Shown: piece after piece, positions 21,638 through 32,300 of the stretch
Position numbering within the stretch: position 1 is the stretch's first letter
Layout of the letters: each line of letters starts with the position of its first letter
NCBI GenBank assembly: GCA_904066235.2
Contig: CAJFCV020000003.1
Span: 310,001-374,000 of the forward strand
Source of the DNA: Bursaphelenchus xylophilus
Lineage: Eukaryota; Nematoda; Chromadorea; Rhabditida; Aphelenchoididae
Direction of reading: 5' to 3'
DNA: 64,000 nucleotides
Notes under the pieces: generated by a model
Database searches by the model: none
The model's input: only the letters and a program-made list of their open reading frames with translations
What the model was told of the DNA's origin: nothing
Position numbers and translations under genes: made by a program

Positions 21638-21903
21638 TAACAGGGGAAGTGCTCCAAGTGCGACGCTCAGATTTTCTTTAAATTTTGCACACACATCGGC
21701 TATGGACAAAATATCAATTCCTGAAAGTTTTAGCTCGCGCTTTGCGGGCGCCGCCGAGATATCGACCGATTTTTGCCGCCGAGAGATCACGATAAATGTG
21801 GAGAGCGGTCAGAGAGAAAAACGCTTGTTGGCCATAACTTTGGCAATTTTGTGCGGAAAAATTTGATTTTTTGTAGAAACACTATCCTTTACGATTGAAA
21901 TAG
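21638..21903. mobile_element. Family C left part
   Basis: AACAGGGGAAGTGCTCCAAG, CGACGCTCAGATTTTC, GCTTTGCGGGCGCCGCCGAG and GAGCGGTCAGAGAGAAAAAC, cut off at ACGATTGAAATAGA, where a family A piece begins. Confidence 0.75.
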
Positions 21904-22076
21904 AGGGAAAATAATGAGCACAATACGCCGATCGGGTCGCTGAAATGAAAATTAATTTGATTTTGCCGCGACACAAGTCGTTTTCTCATTAGTGATGCGA
22001 TTTTCGATGCGACAGAATGCTCATTATTTTCCCGGCAGACTGGCCGGCGCTTATTATTTTCCCGACCGACTAATAT
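21904..22076. mobile_element. Family A element with a duplicated right end
   Basis: Left end truncated to GGGAAAATAATGAGCAC. The right end CATTATTTTCCCGGCAGACT is followed at once by a second right end TATTATTTTCCCGACCGACT. Confidence 0.75.
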
Positions 22077-22396
22077 CAAAAAAAAATTTACTCTGAATTT
22101 CCCCCTAAGTCTTCAAGATTTGAACCGACAACCTCAGGAAGTTCGCTCCAAATTTTTTCTCGTCCAAACAACAACAACTAAAAGAAAATGCAAAACAAAT
22201 TCGTAAAATCCCATCCTTTTTACGTAATGCTGCTGCTTCGCTCGCAAATAACACTTGCAATCAGAAGGAAAAAAAAGAGTTTTTGTGTGGACCTAACTCG
22301 ATTTTAAATTGGCCGCAAAATAGAAAAAAATGGAAAAAGTCGTAAAAACGATGAGTAATCCCGAAAAAGAAAGTAAACTACAGCTTGAAGAAAAAA

Positions 22397-22460
22397 TATC
22401 AGTCTGTCGGGAAAATAATGAGCACAATGTCGCATCAAAAGTCGCTTTGTCGTGCCATGA
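22397..22460. mobile_element. Solo left end of family A
   Basis: TATCAGTCTGTCGGGAAAAT, AATGAGCACAATGTCGCATC, then unrelated sequence; no right end follows. Confidence 0.75.
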
Positions 22461-22874
22461 AATGTCTGCAAAGGTCTGCTAAAAAATCTCCCGGAACAGT
22501 TTTTTCGATAAAAATGAAATTATCCCGGAATATCCGGAAGAGCAGAAAATGGTGTCACATCGATAAAATGTTGGGAGCAGAAGCGCAAACAAGAAATTTG
22601 GATAAATAAGCAGAGCCTGCAGAAGAAATTGGATATGTAAATAATCAGTTTGAATGGTTAAAGCAGGCTCAAAGTTCAAAATTATTTTCCAATTTTTTTA
22701 AAAATTTTTTGATTTTACATTAAAAAAAAATTTTTTTTGTCGCAAATATTGAAATATCATAACTATTTACTATTTGCGATTTTGCCGGTGCAAAAATACA
22801 TAAAAAAATTCAAAAAAAATTTTTTTGACATTTCGTCTCACACGGCGGGAAAAACATTATTCAAAAGTTGATGT

Positions 22875-23805
22875 GCTTGGCGAGCCAAAAATGCCATGTT
22901 TTCGCACGGTGCGAGCGCACAAATTCAATGTTGCGACGAGATATCGCGCGACAAAAATTCGGCGGAGTGCAAAAAAAGAGCGCACTGTGCTTTCGATTGC
23001 CCTTTTCAAAACAATTTTTTTGCACTGTGCGCGTTGCGGCAGAACTCTCCGCCTTTTCTGAACTTTCCCTCAATCTGATCTCTCCCCCTTTTTGAACTCT
23101 CCCCCTTCATAACTCTCCCCCTTTTTGAATACTCCCTCTTGAATGAACCCTCCCCTTTTTTAAACACTCCCCCTCATTTTGAAAATTGAAAAAATGAGGT
23201 GTGACATCTTATAAGATAAAAAAAAATTTTCAAATTGAGAAAGATGAGATGTGACATCTTTTTAAAAAAATTTTTCATCGTATAAGATGGCACACCTAAT
23301 TTTTCTCAATTTGAAAAAAATTTTCATCGTATAAGATGTCACACCTAATTTTTCTCATTTTGAAAAAAATTTTCATCGTATAACATGTCACACCTCGTTT
23401 TTTCAATTTTCAAAATGGGGGAGTATTCAAAAAGGGGGAGAGTTCAGATTTTTTGGCGAAAATCAAAAGGGGGGGGGGGTTCAGTCTTTTTCGGGGGAGA
23501 GTTGAAAAACGGGGAGAGTTCAGATTGAGGGAAAGTTCAGAAAAGGGGGAGAGTTCAGGCTCAACCCACTGTGCGGAGTCGCTGTGCACCGTGAATTTCA
23601 CTTGTCGGAATTTTTCAAAGAGAGACACCCAAAATTCAGGGTGCTTTGCGACCGCGCACAGTGCGAAATGAATTGCTTTGAAAAGGGCTGAAACTGCACA
23701 GTGCACTTTTCATTCGCACTGTGCTGATTGTTTGTCGCGCAAAATCGCTTCGCGACGCTGACTGCACAGTGCGAAAACATTCCAAAACCTTTCGGCTCGC
23801 CAGGG
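22875..23805. repeat. About 0.93-kb foldback with GCACNGTGC motifs and CTCCCCCTTTTT arrays
   Basis: Outer left GGCGAGCCAAAAATGCC (22875) is inverted at the right end (TTTCGGCTCGCCAGG, near 23800). Inward follow palindromes GCACGGTGC/GCACTGTGC, then arrays of GAACTCTCCCCCTTTTT inverted as AAAAAGGGGGAGAGTTC. The centre holds three or four copies of ATCGTATAAGATGTCACACC. The arms are imperfect. No coding region. Confidence 0.8.
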
Positions 23806-24369
23806 ACTGACCCTTTAACCCACGCAAAGTTCCAAACCGACTCCCCGAAATTTGTCGAACAGCCCGCAAAAAATGTCATGCGTACGTTCGGCACTCGTAA
23901 ATTTATGACCCGAGGGTCAGTAGGAAATCCACTTTACGTTCCCATCCGCGAGTGGACATTGGATTGGAAACTTAAAAAGATTTTACGAAAGTGTATATTT
24001 AGAAACCGGCCGCGTTCTTGAACGTCTTTTCTGTCCATCAAAGGGCTGGCGATTAATGCAATTTTGATTCAATAGAGAGGAAGTCCTTTTGGTGACAGAT
24101 ATGTTGACAGTTGACTTGGAGGGAACGGATTGGCACGGCGAATTTAAAATGGCTATTTATTCAAAATTTATAAGAGAATTTGGAGAAAACGATTTTTTTA
24201 TTTTGGTGACAAGTCTAACTGATAGCTGAAATATAGAGTAAATTTTCTCAAGGAATATGCAAACTTTCTGGCCTACAATTTACAGTCACTACCGAGATTT
24301 TTTAGATTGAAAATTAAAAAAAATTTTTTTTTTGAAGTTTTTGGCAGGGAAATACACGAGTAGTACGCT

Positions 24370-24540
24370 TTTGCACAGTGCGTAAACTTTTTGTCGCGCG
24401 CACAGTGCATTTTGCCTCCAAAAAAATTTGCACTGTGCGCGAATCATTTTCCGGTTGCACTGTGCAAAACATCAAATGCACGGTGCAAGTGGGGGGTTTT
24501 CTGCACGGTGATGCCCTGCGACAAAAAGTCTACGCACTTT
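24370..24540. repeat. Cluster of GCAC(A/C/T)GTGC palindromes
   Basis: Six copies within 170 bp (for example TTTTGCACAGTGCGTAAAC, GCGCGCACAGTGCATT, TTGCACTGTGCGCG), ending at the left side of a family A copy. Confidence 0.75.
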
Positions 24541-24554
24541 TGAAAAAAAAAGAA

Positions 24555-24697
24555 TATCAGTCTGTCGGGAAAATAATGTGCACTCTGTCGCAGCGAAAAT
24601 CGCATCGGAAAATGACCGACAAAATCAAATTGCTTTTCGCTTCAGCAACGTGATCGGCGCAGCAACATTGTGCTCATTATTTTCCCGACAGGCTGAC
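24555..24697. mobile_element. Family A element
   Basis: TATCAGTCTGTCGGGAAAAT to TTTTCCCGACAGGCTGACA. Confidence 0.85.
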
Positions 24698-24724
24698 AAT
24701 GAGACCTTTTTTTCACCTCCAACA

Positions 24725-24806
24725 TTATGTCGCGACAAAATCAATTTTTTTTTTCACCACAGCGACGCAAGCGACATTGTGCTCATTATTTTCCAGACAG
24801 ACAAAT
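24725..24806. mobile_element. Right half of family A
   Basis: ATGTCGCGACAAAATCAATT, GCGACATTGTGCTCATTATT, then TTCCAGACAGACA. Confidence 0.7.
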
Positions 24807-25052
24807 AATCAAAATTCCCAGAAGTCCAATAATCGACCCCGATAATTGAGTTGTCCTATGTCCACAAATCCTCCGAGGCCAAACAATTGGGCGCGCCGCA
24901 AAAAACCCGAATCTGACCCCAGAATCCGCACTTAAGGAATGGCCAGTGCCAGTCGTTCTATTTGCAGACGACAAGCTTAATGCCCCCAAGACGTTCGCGA
25001 AAATTTCAATAGAATTCCCGTCCTCGGATTTGGCACAATCTGACACAAACAT
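24788..25052 (-). CDS. Doubtful coding fragment with C-terminal hydrophobic tail
   Basis: An 88-codon minus-strand frame beginning MFVSDCAKSEDGNSIEIF and ending with SGSIIGLLGILIICLSGK, which resembles a GPI-attachment signal. The last codons and the stop come from the end of the family A fragment at its left. Upstream minus-strand sequence to 25250 is GC-richer but switches frame. Possibly the decayed end of a surface-protein gene; not recognised. Confidence 0.2.
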
Positions 25053-25599
25053 GATGAGGTCCGACGATTAACTGTTGGTTTGCGGGAAACGGGACGTAAA
25101 CATGTTTCCCACAGTCGAGACGCGTCAAATTCGACATTTGAAAAGGCCGGGAAACGGCTGAAATGGACGCTGAAGACGTCAAAACGGGGATCGGGTTACA
25201 ACGGAGGTGTGAGTTGAGTGATAAAAGAACGTAGGGATGGATTAGAGAGTTGAATCTTTGTAGAAAAAGTCTATTTATTATAAAGCATTTAAACTTCCAA
25301 AAAATGGTCCAAGATGCCGTGAAAACCCAAGAAAAATTTATGAAATCTACTCTCATTTGGCGACATAAAATCAAAAATTTGGGATATCCAAAGGCAAAGA
25401 GAGAAAATAAACAAGATGTGACCAGATGTTGATGCATGTGCAATATAAAAAACGAGATTCCTTTAAAAATATTGCTTCAAATTTCGATTCAAAACATCAC
25501 AGGCGTTCTCAGATATATATATTCTACCGTATTTTTGAGAGCTTTTTTCATAAAAAAAATTAAAAAAAATTTTAAAAAAAATTTTTTTGCAAATTTTAC

Positions 25600-25880
25600 C
25601 ATGAAAAGTTTAGCACCCATTTTTACCATAGAAAGCAATATTTCCACAAAAAAAATCAAATTCTTCCGCGCGAAACTGTCAAAGATAAAGCAAAAAGGGG
25701 TCTTTTCTCTGAGCGCTCTCCGCGTTTCGCGTACTCTCTCGGCCGCAAAGATCGTTGAATTTCTCAGCGGTGAATGCAAAGCGCAAGCTAAAATTTTCAG
25801 GAATTGATACGTAGTCCATGCCTGATATGTGGACAAAATTTAAGAAAAATCCGTGCGTCGCACTTGAGGTACTTCCCTTA
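25600..25880. mobile_element. Family C, inverted right part
   Basis: AAAAGTTTAGCACCCATTTT, GCGCTCTCCGCGTTTCGCGT, GCACTTGAGGTACTTCCCTT, the usual outer end of the family. Confidence 0.7.
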
Positions 25881-26228
25881 TATAAACTGAGTGAAACTCT
25901 TTTCGCTTTCGGCCCTTTTTCAAAAAAAAATAACTAATCTCCATTCGTTTTAATTTTTTCGCAATCGTAAATCCTTTTCGTCCCCCAGGCCATCGGAGCG
26001 AGGGTGGGACTGGGGATTGAGGGTGGATAAACAAGAGTCCCATTAACAGCGAAAAGACTGGTCAGCTGATTTATTTCGCTTCCCTCTTTATCAATCTATC
26101 ACATCCCCAGTGTGTAAACATTCATTCCTCCAGATCTGGCAGAAGGGGCGATTTTATTATAAGAACCAAGGCAAAATAAGGCAAATTGGCATTTGAAAAT
26201 TTCAAAAAAAAAATTTTTTTGCTAAAAA

Positions 26229-26372
26229 TATCGGTCTGTCGGGAAAATAATGAGAAAATGTTGCGTCGCTAAAGTGAAAAAAATTTTGATTTTGCCGCGA
26301 TATAATTCATTTTCTCGGCGGCGATTCGATTTTCGATGCGACAGAGTGCTCATTATTTTCCCGACAAACTGA
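26229..26372. mobile_element. Family A element
   Basis: TATCGGTCTGTCGGGAAAAT to TTTTCCCGACAAACTGA. Confidence 0.85.
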
Positions 26373-27003
26373 GATCTCATTGTTAGAAAATTCGACTCTA
26401 AATTTGGGCAAAATACATAGCATAACTCCTCAAATCTTTCAAGAAAAAAATATGTGACAAACTCATCTCTTTTGTGACAGCAAAATGCCAAAATTTTACC
26501 GTGAAAATCACAAAAAAATCATAAAAAAATTACACAAATAGAAATTTTCGACAATTTCTGCAAAATCTGGCACATTTATTAAAAAATTACATCTAAATTT
26601 TTACCAATTTTCATCAAAATCTCAATGAAAAATCTCAAGTCAGCCAAAAAAAATCCCAGCCCGCAGATCTCGAGAACGTACTAAAATGAGCATTACACCC
26701 ATTCCGAACCCAAGAGTCACGCTGTTAATCTTGAAAAAGCAATCCTCATTTCGTACTATACAAAATGTATACGAAAAACATTTGCTGGCCTTGAGGGGGC
26801 ATTCATTTCATGCTAATTTTATCGCATACTACGCTCTTCTTCTAATTGGGGAACGGCATTTGCGAGATAACAGAACATGCGGACATAAAAGTACAAAAAG
26901 TATAAAAATAGTAAAAGGGGTAAAATAAAAAAAGGAAAATAAAAAAAAATAAAAATTAACATTAAAATCAAAAAAAAATTAATGCAACTCGGCAAAAATT
27001 TAA

Positions 27004-27452
27004 CAGGGGAAGTACTCCAAGTGCGACGCTCAGGTTTTGATGAAACTTGGCACAAATTTAGAATAATTTTTTCTAAAATATATGCGAGAATCCCAGCTCG
27101 CGCTTTGCAGAAACAACCGAGATTTTTAGATCGAAAGTCGGCCAAAATCTAGGACTTTTTGCCGAATTTTGGCACGAAAAGTTTCATGCCTATTTCAAAT
27201 GTAAACGATAATATTTCTACAAAAAATTAAATTTTTCCGCTCGAAACTGCGAAAGTTACGGCCAAAAAAGTGTTTTCTGTCTGACCGCTCTCCACGTTTA
27301 GCGTGCTCTCTCGGCGGCAAAAATCGTTCGATATCTCGGCGGCGCCCGCAAAGCGCGAGCTAAAACTTTCAGGAATTGATATTTAGTCCATACCCGACGG
27401 GTGTGCAAAATTTATAGAAAGTCTGAGCGTCGCACTTGGAGTACTTCCCCTA
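27004..27452. mobile_element. Family C, full-length reference copy
   Basis: About 450 bp with terminal inverted repeats AGGGGAAGTACTCCAAGTGC (left) and GCACTTGGAGTACTTCCCCT (right), extended by GACGCTCAG/TGAGCGTC. The interior carries GCGCTTTGCAGAAACAACCG and CGCTCTCCACGTTTAGCGTG. No coding region, so it is a non-autonomous TIR element. Confidence 0.85.
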
Positions 27453-28169
27453 TGAAACTCGGCCAAAATTTAAGGTAAGATTACATATTAGTATGCGAAA
27501 AAGAACAAATGTTCATGCACTTTATGAAAAAGTATTTTTCAACAGATTTCCCGAACTGTGAGCACGCGCTTTGTAGAAAAACAAAAGATTTTTCGTAAAA
27601 ATTTTTTAAAAAAGATCGATTTATCTTCAATCTTTATCTTTATCAAATCAACATCAAGTAAAAACCAAAAGCACAATTTTTCTACAAAAAACTAATTTTT
27701 TCTTCCAAAAAATTCCAAAAAACCTGTTCAAAAACCTTTCCTCTGATCTTCTCTCCTCATTTTCCGTACTCTTTCACCTCTAAAGGCCATTGAAACTTTC
27801 GGCAAAAAGCTGGATTTTTATGAAATAAATGTCCCCTAAAAAAATGGAACAAATGATTAACAACCCCATTCCTTTTTCTCAAATCCCCTTAGGCAAAATA
27901 ATAAAAAAACGCCGCTCTTCAAAACGGACCCGAATGACCAGTACTAACGGGACATAAAGAACATCGAAAGAATACAAATGGACTGAAACAGAAATCGTAG
28001 GAAAAATGAGTTCGAGAATTGGGGAAAAGAAGAAGTTTTTTTTGAGTCATCCTTTCCTATATGTATAATTGCAAGCTTCCAATTCAACAAATCTCCCAAA
28101 CTTTTTGGAAAAAAACTTTTTGGGCATGACAACTTACGGTCTCAAAAAGGCGAGGAAGAAGCTGCTAAC

Positions 28170-28618
28170 AGGGGAAGTACTCCAAGGGCGACGCTCAGAT
28201 TTTGATGAAACTTGGCACAAATTTAGAATAATGTTTTCTAAGATATATGCGAGAATCCTAGCTCGCGCTTTGCAGAAACAACCGAGATTTTTAGATCGAA
28301 AGTCGGCCACAATCTAGGACTTTTTGCCGAATTTCGGTACGAAAAGTTTCATGCCTATTTCAACCGTAAAGGATAATGTCTCTACAAAAAATCAAATTTT
28401 TCCGCACAAAACGGCCAAAGTTATGGCCAAAAAGCGTTTTTCTCTCTGACCGCTCTCCACGTTTAGCGTGCTTTCTCGGCGGCATAAATCGTCCGATATC
28501 TCGGCTGATCGTGCAAAGCGCGAGCTTAAACTTTCAGGAATTGATATTTTGTTCATTCCCGACGTGTCTGCAAAATTTAAAGAAAATCTGAGCGTAGCAC
28601 TTGGGGTACTTCCCTTGT
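28170..28618. mobile_element. Family C, second full-length copy
   Basis: Same orientation as the copy 1.2 kb to the left and closely similar; right end GCACTTGGGGTACTTCCCTT. Confidence 0.85.
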
Positions 28619-28619
28619 A

Positions 28620-28900
28620 AGGCGAAGCGCCCCAAGCTCAGCTCTCTTTTAAATTTTCCACTATCAGGCATAGATCACATATCAATTCTGGAAAGTTTTA
28701 GCTCGCGTTTTGCAGGATCAGCCGAGATATCCAACGATATTTGCGGCCGAGAGAGCACGCTAAACGTGGAGAGCGGGAGAGTCACGAAAACTTTTTGGCC
28801 GTATCCTTGTCAGTGTCGCGGGAAAAAATTGATTCTTTGTGGAAGTATTGCCCTCCGTAGATGAAATAGGTAGTAAAATTCTCATGGCTAAATTTGAAAA
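28620..28900. mobile_element. Family C left part, abutting the previous copy
   Basis: AAGGCGAAGCGCCCCAAGCT, CAGCCGAGATATCCAACG, GAGAGAGCACGCTAAACGTG. A third copy directly adjacent to the second. Confidence 0.65.
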
Positions 28901-29318
28901 AAAACAAACTTTTTTCAAATTTAAAATTTTTTGAAAAGCTAGCTTTAATAGCAGTAGTATCTAGCCAATTATTTTGAACAAAAAATTATAACCTCTGCAT
29001 AATTTATAGCCTTTATATCCTCAAAAATAGACATGGCAAGGATGAAAAATTAAGTTAATGTCATCTAAACCGCTGAGATACAATCAGAAAAAGGCAAGAA
29101 GATTTCATCAAGGCACTCATGAATAACAAGATAATAACAATGTTTACAGTAAGTAATCGATAAAAGTGTGAAAAAAGTTGCAAAAAAAAACAAAAAAGGT
29201 TGCAAAAAACCGATGATAACTCGAATTGAGAGACATTACAAGCTAACAAGATATTCAACAAGTCAAGTAAAAAAATTAAGTCCACAATAACAATATTTCC
29301 AACAAAAAACCGCAATAT

Positions 29319-32300
29319 TTACATGTCCAGATTGATTTGCTGGTCTTTAAAGCATTTTTTGCTCAAATCCTCAAGTTTGGCGGCGTGTTTTGGTACATCA
29401 TTGACAAGACGTGCTCCTTTGTGCTTCTCCACATGTTGTTCCACCAGCAATTTATCAAAATTCGATCCAAACGAGCAGCTCGAGCATTTGAAGACCTTCT
29501 TTTTGAGATGATATTCCAGTAGATGATCTAGGCGGCGTTTGCGACTAATCGTCTTCCCGCATTCCTTACACTTGGTTCTTCGGCCTTCTTCACTAATTAC
29601 AATATTGCTGAGGCGTTTTGGGCGTCCCGGGAAGCATTTCTCATGAAACGCAGCAAACTCTGCCCTTCTTTGAACCACATTCGCAATCGGCTCCAGCTCC
29701 TCCGCAGCGCCATCATGGAAGTTCCTGATGTGGCGGCGGACCAGGCGTGCCTCGGAGGCGCCGTAGTCGCACAGCGGGCACTGATGCAGATGGATGTTCA
29801 TGTGGACTTCGGCAATGTGCCGGGAGGTCTGTTGGATTTCGGTGAGGCAGAGCCGGCACTTCTCAAAGTCCTTGCTCGCCGCCGACGGCAGGCGGCGGTT
29901 GATCCAGCCGTTGAAGCAGCGGCTGTTCCATTCGTCAATCTCTTGCGCGTACTTTTCGATGTTCGCCTTGGGGCAGGCGTCGTGTTGGTTGTGGACGTGG
30001 CGCATGTGGCTCTTCACGTCCGATGAGCAGGCGTGGTGGGAGAACTCGCAGTAGAGGCATTCGTAGAGGTCTTGTTTTCGGAGGTGGTGGCGATAGACGT
30101 GGATCTGAAAAAAGGGTAAAATCATCATGAAACTCAAAAATAAAAAAAAATAATAAAATAAATAAATAAAAGTTTTTTTATCAAAATTTACGCTCAAAAC
30201 CTGATAAAATTTGCGAAAAATTACTTCCAGAAACATTTTCCAGAGTTTCAGCAACAGTGAAGTACCCGGTCTAGTGGCAAAAAACGTACCATTTTGCATC
30301 CGGGAAGCATCAAAAATGTGGCAAAATGCTTCCCTCTCCAAGTGAAAAAACTTCGTTTTGAAGGGGGTTACCTCACAAAAAGAGCGGGCGCTTTTGAAAT
30401 CTCAGTTTTTTTCACCTGGAGAGGGAAGCATTTTGCCACATTTTTGATGCCTCCCGGATGCAAAATCGTACGTTTTTTGCTATTGGATCAGGTCCTGTAT
30501 ACAAGATTTTACATCGTAAATTTTGGAAAGCTTTTCACTCAAAAAATTTCGTTACCTTTCTGAACTAAAATTTCAACTGAAGTGCTTTGCAGAAATTATT
30601 CAAATTTTACATCAAAAAAATGGCAAAAAATCAATTTTTTTTTTGCAATTTCCAAAATAAAAAAAAATATTTCACTCCTCCCAAAACCCCCTTCAAAAAA
30701 TCAAAAAATTTACCTGTCGATCCTCCGTCTTCATTAGCATTCCACACTCCCGGCACTGAACTCCATTCCCGGCCTGCCACTTGTCCAGGACCAGGGTTCT
30801 CTCGGGGAAGGCGTTCTTGTGTTCGGCCAGGATCTCATCCACATTCTCGATGTTCAGCAGCGGGACTCCGATTGTGTTTTTATGGGCGTCTTTCATGTGT
30901 TGTGCCACTTGCTCTTGCTCATCGCTGTTGTAGGTCTTGCACACGGGGCATTTATAAACTTCCAGGGCCAAATGATCGCTCAGGATGTGGGTGAGTTCCT
31001 CGGATTCCGGGACGGAGAATTGGCAATTTTCGCAAAAAATTTCCGGGACTGCTTCCAATTTAATTTTCTTGGCGTCAGTGTTCGAACGAGTGTTTCTGAT
31101 CGGCCGTTTGTTCGCTACCGGAGCCAGTGAAGCCGGCTCCTCTTCCAAAAAGTTGTCTTCGACCATTCTGGAGCGGTCCGAAGTGGTGGAACTGGCTTGG
31201 GATAGAGCTCTAAAAAAAATTTATATTACACATGACACTAATAAAAATCCTCAAAAAATTGTATTCAAACTCGATCAAAATAAGTCATTCTACGCTCTCT
31301 ATACTCTACAAATCTCAAAAATCAAATTTACCGTCTTGATCTCGGTGTTCCCGTCCTTCTTCTTCCCTGATTTGCCATTTTTTCCTCCTGCGCCGCCAAA
31401 CTTTTTCGATGTTTCCATCCAGGGAAGCATTCCTCGTTCAGCCGGTCAATCGATTCACGGAATTCGGCTTCATGAGTGATCGGTTGCTTCTGGTTGTTCT
31501 TGTGGGTCCATTTGATGTGCCATGATACGCGATGGATGTCGTAATCCGAGTGAAAATCGCACAATGGGCATTCGAAAAGCTTGGGTTGCCGAAGATGGCG
31601 ATGATAAACGTGCCGCTGACGGTCGGATTGAGCGACGTCTGCGTTACAGATCTTGCAGACATGACGTTCTCGAGGTTTTGAGCCTGGAAAGAGTTGATAA
31701 AGGCGAAAAAATTTTTGATGCTCAGATGTCAAGGATAACATAAATTTTCACATTAAATATAACTAACTATAAAAATGTAGCCTTTTTCAGCGATAAAATA
31801 GAGTTATCAATTAATTTTTCTCGTGTTAGACACACAGAAACAACCAAAAATTAATTTTTACCCACCAGATGCCAAGTACAACATAAAATCTCTCTCTAAA
31901 TCCTAATAAACCCTAATAAATCGAAACCCAATGTCTTTTTTCTGTAACTACAAAGACTACAGAATAATAATTCTCAATAATTAACCAAACTTTATTACTC
32001 AGCGCATCAATTTTAAAACTTTTTCCTTCAGGTGTCCAGTATAACATATAAATCCATTTAAATCAACTTTCATCTCAAATAAACCCTGTCTAGTGGTATC
32101 ACAAGGATCATAGAGCCAAAACACTAATTTATGACCCGAATTCAACCACCAACTTTATCTTAAACCCTTCAAACATTTTTCTCCAGCTACCTACTACAAT
32201 ATCCAAATCCTTTCCAAACTCACCCAAACTCGACGGGACCAACTTCATCTGTCTGTCCGGGAAACATTCCGTCTGTAGTTGTCTCAACTCATTCACATAC

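Larger units (their letters stand above)
19542..29318. other. Gene-poor 10-kb block of nested repeats
   Basis: Apart from one doubtful fragment at 24788-25052, I find no coding region on either strand. Non-repetitive islands lie at about 22100-22380, 23810-24030, 24800-25240 and 25880-26150; none shows a family resemblance. The rest is listed element by element. Nesting (B in C, a 657-bp TIR element in C, A in C) shows repeated insertion over time. Confidence 0.7.
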
